DNA from: Brachypodium distachyon
Lineage: Eukaryota; Streptophyta; Magnoliopsida; Poales; Poaceae
Length of the DNA stretch: 64,000 bases
Reading direction: 5' to 3'
Assembly (NCBI RefSeq): GCF_000005505.3
Contig: NC_016132.3
Location: forward strand, 42,112,914 to 42,176,913
Position numbers and translations under genes: made by a program. Below, piece after piece: positions 59,101 through 64,000 of this stretch. Below the pieces are notes generated by a model. The model was not told the DNA's origin and searched no databases. It was given only the letters and a program-made list of their open reading frames with translations. Position 1 is the first letter of the stretch, and every line of letters starts with the position of its first letter.

Positions 59101-59612
59101 CGATTGTAGTGCTCCGGACCTGGCCTCCTGGCTTCAGGAACGTGATGTCATGCGCAACCTGCTGCAACATCATCTCCTTCGCGCGCAACAGCGTATGAAG
59201 CACCAAGCTGACAAACATCGTGTGGAACGCTCGTTTGAGATTGGTGACATGGTCTTTCTGAAGCTGCAACCTTACATTCAGAGTTCGGTGGCGTCTCGTC
59301 CTCATCAGAAACTTGCTTTCCGTTACTACGGACCATACAAAGTGCTCCAGCGTGTGGGCTCGGTGGCTTATAAGCTGGACTTGCCGGCGCATGCGAAGAT
59401 CCATCCTGTTGTTCATGTGTCCCAGCTGAAGAAGGTTGTTCGCCCTGCCACCGAGGTGAGCCATGAATTACCACCTGATCTGAATCTCCTGCAGTCTCTT
59501 TCCGTTCCCGAATTGGTTCTGTCACGCAAGCATGTCCGCAAGGGTGCTGTGCTGCGCCCGTTCGTCCACATCCAATGGCGCGGCCTCCTACCTCATCTGG
59601 CAACCTGGTAAG
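56177..59612 (+). pseudogene. Decayed Ty3/gypsy polyprotein (chromovirus type)
   Basis: Order: gag (56177-57557, in three frames), zinc knuckle CFKCGERYVHGHQC (near 57340), an aspartic protease trace LVDSG (57567), then a jump to [18 protein letters not shown] (57640), which is the end of reverse transcriptase. About the whole protease and the reverse transcriptase core, including the catalytic YxDD region, are missing. RNase H follows (FVVETDASATGIGAVL), then integrase with HHCC zinc residues (CTACQQAK), catalytic Asp in TLDFIEG and SDRD, and Glu in TDGQTEQ. In-frame stops lie near 58836 and 58927, with a frameshift near 58045. The C-terminal part (to 59612) resembles the chromodomain-proximal end of Reina-like elements. 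The element cannot be autonomous. Confidence 0.88.
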
Positions 59613-59672
59613 ATGAGCATCTCCTTCGTCTTCAGTTTCCTGCGGCACCGGCCTGGGGACAGGCCGGTTCAC

Positions 59673-59941
59673 AAGAGGGGGAGATTGTCACGTAAGCCAA
59701 GGGCAAGGGGAAAGCGCACGGGAAGAAAACCGCCTTCGTTGACAGGAAGGGCAAAGCATAGAAGGCGTAAAGTTGTTAGGCGTATTCGACTGGTTAGGTG
59801 GCGTGTGGTGGGTGTGTAGCCGTGCCTGCTGGCATATGCTGGGTGTTAGTACTTAAAGGGAACCGGACTGTTGTAATCGGGATCATAGTAGAACAAGGAA
59901 ATTGAATCGGTATCGAAGCAGAGCTTCTTCCTTGGCGTCTC
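59673..59941 (+). mobile_element. Polypurine tract and 3' LTR of the gypsy element
   Basis: AAGAGGGGGAGA at 59673-59684 is a polypurine tract, directly followed by TGTCACGTAAGCC at 59686, the start of the LTR. The LTR includes AGTACTTAAAGGGAACCGG and ends without a clear CA near 59941. It is about 255 bp, short as in Reina-type elements. The matching 5' LTR is absent. Confidence 0.6.
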
Positions 59942-59961
59942 CTTTTTTTTCTTTTCTTCTT

Positions 59962-61382
59962 GAGTAAAATACATTAGAGGTTCTAATTCTTTCGCAAATG
60001 TTTCAAGTTAGTCCTACTACTTTGAAACTGCACATTTTGATCCTAAAAGTTTCATAAGTGATTCATTACATATCCTATACTGGCTTTAAGCACGTGCCGC
60101 CTGCTTACGTGGCTCTTGGGCCCACTCGGCAGGTGCCACGCGGACTGCCTTTTGCAAATAAGCCCCTCCATTCTCCTCTTCTTTCCCCCGTCACCCCAAC
60201 CTCTCTTTCTCTGCTCTCCTGACTCCTTAGAGACGACCCGACGGCAATGAGAGCGACGACGAAGAAACCGCCACTGCCGGGATCCATCCTTCGCCGCCGT
60301 CATCTTCCTTGCCTGCTGCCCCCAACCGCACCGCCATGACGAGGCCATCAGCTAATAAGCGGACCAGGTATGTCATGGACCTCCTCAAGAACGGCAGAGC
60401 ACCTGGCGCAGTAAAAAAGAAGCCGCCGGCGAACAAGCAAGAAACGGCAAAATTCCACAAGAAATTGGAACCAAGTAGCAACACCTCGGCTAGATTGATT
60501 CACTGGGAAGAAGAAGAAGGATTAGGCATGGAAGGAGGAGGAGGAGCAGGGCGGGCGCGTGGCGCCGCTCCACCCTGCGGGCCACCGCACTGCTGCCTCT
60601 GCATCTCCGCTGCACTCCATGGGCTGCTGCTGATGCCCTCAGACCTCCGTGCTGCCGCGTGCTGCGCGCCGCCGCTCCGCGCACGGGCCTCAGCTGACGC
60701 CGCCACTCCGCCCTGCGGGCCACCGCGCTGCTTCCCTCGCCCCTCCGCGCTGCCGCGTGCCTCCCCTCTGCTGCACGCCTCCGCGTTCCGCCGCGCGGGC
60801 CTCCGCCGCCGCTCCCCGCGTGCCTCCGCGCTCCGCCCGAAGCGGCCGAGTCGAGGAAGACGACGGCCGATCCAGCGCCCGAAGGCACGGCGAGGCGCGC
60901 CGAGAGGTCCTGAGGGTGCGCGCCGGCACGAGGAGATGATTGGCAGCAGCGGCAAAGTCGATCCGTCGCGGGAGGCGTCCAGCGACGGCGAGGTCGCGGC
61001 GGTCGGAGGCGAGCGCGATGCCGGGAGCTCCGGGGCGTGCGGGATTTCGAAGGTGACTCCTTCGGTGCCTGGAGTGCTATCCCAGCGAGGCGCCGCCGTG
61101 GCTCGCCGCTCGTCGGAGCCCATCTCCGGCGGCTTGCTGCCAGGGCACGGCCGGCCAGAGGATGGATCCCGGCGGTGGGCTCGCGGGGGAGAAGGCAGTA
61201 GGAAGCATAAGGAGGCAGGGTTATTTGCAAAAGGCCGTCTGCCTTGGCAACTGACGAGTGCATCGGAAGAGCCACGTAGTCGCACACGCCAAAACCACTA
61301 TAGAACCTGAAATGAATCACTTATAAAAAAATTTAAACTGAAATGTGCAGTTTCGAATTAGAACCTCACATGCATTTTACTC
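59962..61382. mobile_element. Pack-MULE-like element, 1421 bp
   Basis: The ends GAGTAAAATACAT and the inverted ATGCATTTTACTC match. Inverted similarity continues for more than 200 bp with gaps: GAGGTTCTAATTC, GAAACTGCACATTT, TAAGTGATTCATT, ACGTGGCTCTT and CCTTTTGCAAATAA. A 9-bp duplication with one mismatch flanks it (TTTCTTCTT at 59953-59961, TTTCTCCTT at 61383-61391). The core 60240-61200 is extremely GC-rich with overlapping frames on both strands and internal repetition (CCCTGCGGGCCACCGC twice). It encodes no transposase and no protein I recognise. Confidence 0.8.
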
Positions 61383-61495
61383 TTTCTCCTTCCTTCGTAC
61401 CAATCCTTCAAATTATCTTCTCAGATCCAAGAGGACCGATAGAGGTGAGCGCCGGGGCGGGCCAGGCAAGAATTGGACGAGGTCGTGAAAGCCTT

Positions 61496-61627
61496 GGCCC
61501 AAGACAGCAGTAGATGGGCCCTTGGGCCAGTCGTCCAGAAGCTCGAAGCCTCCAACTCCACAGAAGGAGAAAAAGCACCCGGCTGTTTCGCCCTTCTCCT
61601 CGTCGTCTCTCGAAGCCAAAAACCCTA
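61496..61627 (+). promoter_or_regulatory. Site II and telo-box motifs of the LYAR-like promoter
   Basis: TGGGCC motifs (site II) lie at 61496-61501 (reverse), 61515-61520 and 61523-61528. AAACCCTA (telo-box) lies at 61620-61627, about 65 bp before the start codon. In plants this pairing is typical of ribosomal-protein and ribosome-biogenesis genes, bound by TCP and telo-box factors. It fits the predicted nucleolar role of the gene. Confidence 0.6.
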
Positions 61628-61691
61628 GAGGGCACACTACCCTTGCCGCTACGGCTCCGCGACTCATCCCGGAAGCCTACGGAACGCCGCA

Positions 61692-64000
61692 ATGGTTTGG
61701 TTCCAGTGCGAGGACTGCGGCGAGAACCTGAAGAAGCCCAAGCTCGCCGGCCACTTCCGCTCATGCTCCGCCTACAAGGTAGGTGACGTGCTGTCTCCCA
61801 ACTCCGACCTCTCCCTCGCACGCCGCGTTGATTTGGTCTCCTTCTTGGGATCGTGACTCGCCAATGGTTGGTTTGGTTTTGTGCAGCTTTCGTGCATCGA
61901 CTGCGGCGCCGTCTTCAGTCAGGACACCGTGCAGGCGCACACCCAATGCATATCCGAGGCTGTAAGCTCCCCTGCTTCTCTCCGTGGTGTGAAATTTACA
62001 CGTTCTGTTATGCGATTCGAATGAAGAGGGGCATGTTTGGCCGTAACGTTCGTGGTAACTTGTGAACTTTGCAGTGGTTGGATTGGATTGGATTGGGATT
62101 GTCGGTGTGTGGTGGGGGAGGTATTAGGTGACCTTTTATTACATTTTGATTAGGTTTCTAAGTGTGTATTGCAGTATTGATGGATCATCCCATGTTAATA
62201 TTTCAGATTTCAATTCACTAAATGCTTGGTTTAGCATAGATCAGTATTCTTGTGGTTTGTTCAAAAGCACAAGCAGTTCATTTGTGGGATCCACCTTAGA
62301 GGCTGAGGTCACCCGCTGCACAAAATTGTGCTAAGCTTCAGCAGTCCACAAACCATTTCATAAAATAGTGCCAAGCATGGAGGCACCTCATTGTTCCAAC
62401 AGCTTGTTACCAAAATGGCAAGTTGATTATTTTTTTGTAAAGACAATACCCAATTCATGAATTACTAACATGCTCTCCGATAGGTTCTTGCTAAAACCAA
62501 AAAGAGTGATGTTTGTGTTAGTGTTAGAGGATGGAGCCTATAAGATGAAGTTTTTTTTTTTGTAACAACGGTTTCTCCACTAGACCATAAGATTGTTCCT
62601 AGTGGGAGGCAGGCCTGTAGTAACAGCTAAGGTGTATTGTTGGAGATGCTCTTGTAGCAGTAGGAAATAATGATGTGTGTCCATGGCATGCACACCAGAT
62701 TGTGACATAGCAGTGCGTTCAAACATATCTGACTGTACATATGCTCACGCACAACAAATACGTGGTGTCAGGCAGTGGATTGGACCTTGGAATTTCAAAT
62801 ACACCCTCCCATTTTTGGTCAACCTGGATGACTGATGGACATGTGCCATGTGGCAACAGAGAGAGCTGATGCCTCTCTTGCGTCTGTGGTGCCTTGGTTG
62901 CTACACTGCACCTGTCCCATCAGTTATCCAGGCTGGCAGTCTCAGACCAAAAAAGGAGGAGACATCTGGGGGTTTAATCCATTTTTGCATTTCATGATGC
63001 CAGATAGTTGTTTCTCGTGAGCATTTTATGTAGTCAAAACATGCTGAACACGTTGTCAGTTTCACAATGTTTTGCTCCAATCTAGAGCGTGTTCCACACT
63101 CGCGGAATTATCATTATCTACTGCTAAAGGATAACTTACAGTGCTTGAAGGCTGGACCACTTAAGTGGCCTCCATGAGGTGCTTCTAAGCTATTGAAAAT
63201 ATAGCCTATATTAAATCATTATAATGGAGTTGAGGGAGTTCTGCATCATGTAAAGTTGTTGATATGTTGGACCAATCTACTTGTTTGCTGTTGATGTTGG
63301 AGTCATTTCTCTGTTACATTATCCTTTCAGGAGAAGTACGGTCCTAAGGGGCAGAATAAGCCATCCAACAATTCACAGGGCAAACCGGACAAGCCAAAGC
63401 CAAATGCTGATGTTGATACCAGTGTTGGGCTATCAATACGCCCCCCTTGGTTCTGCAGGTATGTGAATGTGATCCCTTAGCATATGTACAATGACATTTG
63501 TAGATTGCTCTGTAGTAGAAACCCTTCTCTGTGATAGTAGCTCTGAACTGTCTGTACTGTGACCGTTTAGAAACAGTTTGATTAGAACATAGGTAATCTA
63601 GTACCTCTATACAGATACATTCTGAAAAAATGGGCAATGGAGAAAGTTTGTGAGCTCTCCAAGCTGCAAATCTTATGCTTTATTTTGTGTTGATTAATTG
63701 TAATAGCAAGCTCCTTTCATGATAGCCCTATTTTTGAGGATTTTTTTGGAAATAAAACTTCAGATTTACAGAACAATCATGTCATTGTTGTTTAGATTGA
63801 TAATCCCTCATTTTGTTATGAAGTCAGGCCATTTCAGCTGAAGCAGTCTCAGTTTTCACTAATATGTAGTATCTTATCATGGGTTTATATGGCAGCCTAT
63901 GCAATACAACTACCACTAGCAAGCAAACTCTCTTGGGGCATGCTGATGGCAAGAAACATAGGGCAAAAGCAAAAGCCTACCATGCTTCTCAGAAGCAAGA
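61692..64000 (+). CDS. LYAR-type zinc-finger protein, 3' end outside window
   Basis: Exons: 61692-61778, 61887-61961, 63331-63458 and 63896 to beyond the window, all with GT/AG borders and matching phases. The protein starts [20 protein letters not shown]. Residues 1-54 form the LYAR-type zinc finger (CEDC...HFRSC, then CIDC...HTQC), known from nucleolar cell-growth regulators acting in ribosome biogenesis. After a Lys/Pro/Asn-rich linker a U1/matrin-type C2H2 finger follows, CSLC with 12 residues to HADGKKH, which binds double-stranded nucleic acid. The combination matches a conserved plant family related to LYAR. The last exon is cut by the window end. Intron 2 (61962-63330) is 1.4 kb and I see nothing notable in it. 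The promoter is only about 300 bp from a Pack-MULE-like element. Confidence 0.88.

Noticed and set aside
60309..61320. Long open frames on both strands (333, 276 and 261 codons)
   Set aside because: They lie inside a Pack-MULE-like element in extremely GC-rich, internally repetitive DNA, overlap one another and show no domain.

Overview
The window is nuclear DNA of a grass, most likely a Pooid and probably from the Triticeae. Reasons: long introns with GT/AG borders, GC-rich first exons, many Stowaway-type MITEs with CTCCCTCCG ends, a BARE/Angela-type copia LTR, a Triticeae-like SINE, grass-type LINE pieces and Helitron ends. There are no bacterial operons, CRISPR arrays, rRNA genes or tRNA genes.

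Layout. (1) 1-12 kb: a CC-NB-LRR (NLR) resistance-gene homologue on the minus strand (3298-9607). It carries a nonsense codon in kinase-2 and two frameshifts, so it reads as a pseudogene. A Mutator-like element with a perfect 9-bp target duplication sits in its second intron, and its upstream region is a diverged tandem triplication. (2) 12-30 kb: no intact gene. This stretch holds a LINE endonuclease fragment, a fold-back element enclosing a GC-rich exon-like segment, several Stowaway MITEs, exon-like fragments, Helitron-like termini, a truncated copia LTR flanked by two direct repeats, and a retroelement-like block with 90-bp and 150-bp tandem repeats. (3) 30.7-32.3 kb: an intact single-exon domesticated PIF/Harbinger transposase (ALP1/HARBI1-like) that has lost catalytic acids. 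(4) 33-48 kb: a decayed copia-type gag, a GC-rich TATA-bearing island, a short Helitron with minisatellite repeats, a SINE, a 5'-truncated LINE, and two Mutator-like elements. (5) 48.8-54.1 kb: a complete four-exon clade A PP2C, the ABA co-receptor phosphatase type. Its 3.6-kb third intron holds a Tourist-type element that contains a Stowaway made of two tandem hairpins. (6) 56.1-59.9 kb: a decayed Ty3/gypsy element lacking most of protease and reverse transcriptase. (7) 59.96-61.38 kb: a Pack-MULE-like element. (8) 61.69 kb to the end: the first four exons of a LYAR-type zinc-finger gene with site II and telo-box motifs in its short promoter.

The genes do not form a pathway. Three look functional: the ALP1-like chromatin factor, the PP2C and the LYAR-like nucleolar protein. 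The rest is a mosaic of decayed mobile DNA. Four Mutator-like elements are recognisable, three of them opening with the same GAGTAAA terminus. I found no convincing new biological system. The best leads are that MULE group with its GC-rich cores, the double-hairpin MITE inside the PP2C intron, the catalytically dead transposase gene, and a tandem repeat open in frame on both strands. Coordinates were read by eye and boundaries of decayed elements are approximate.
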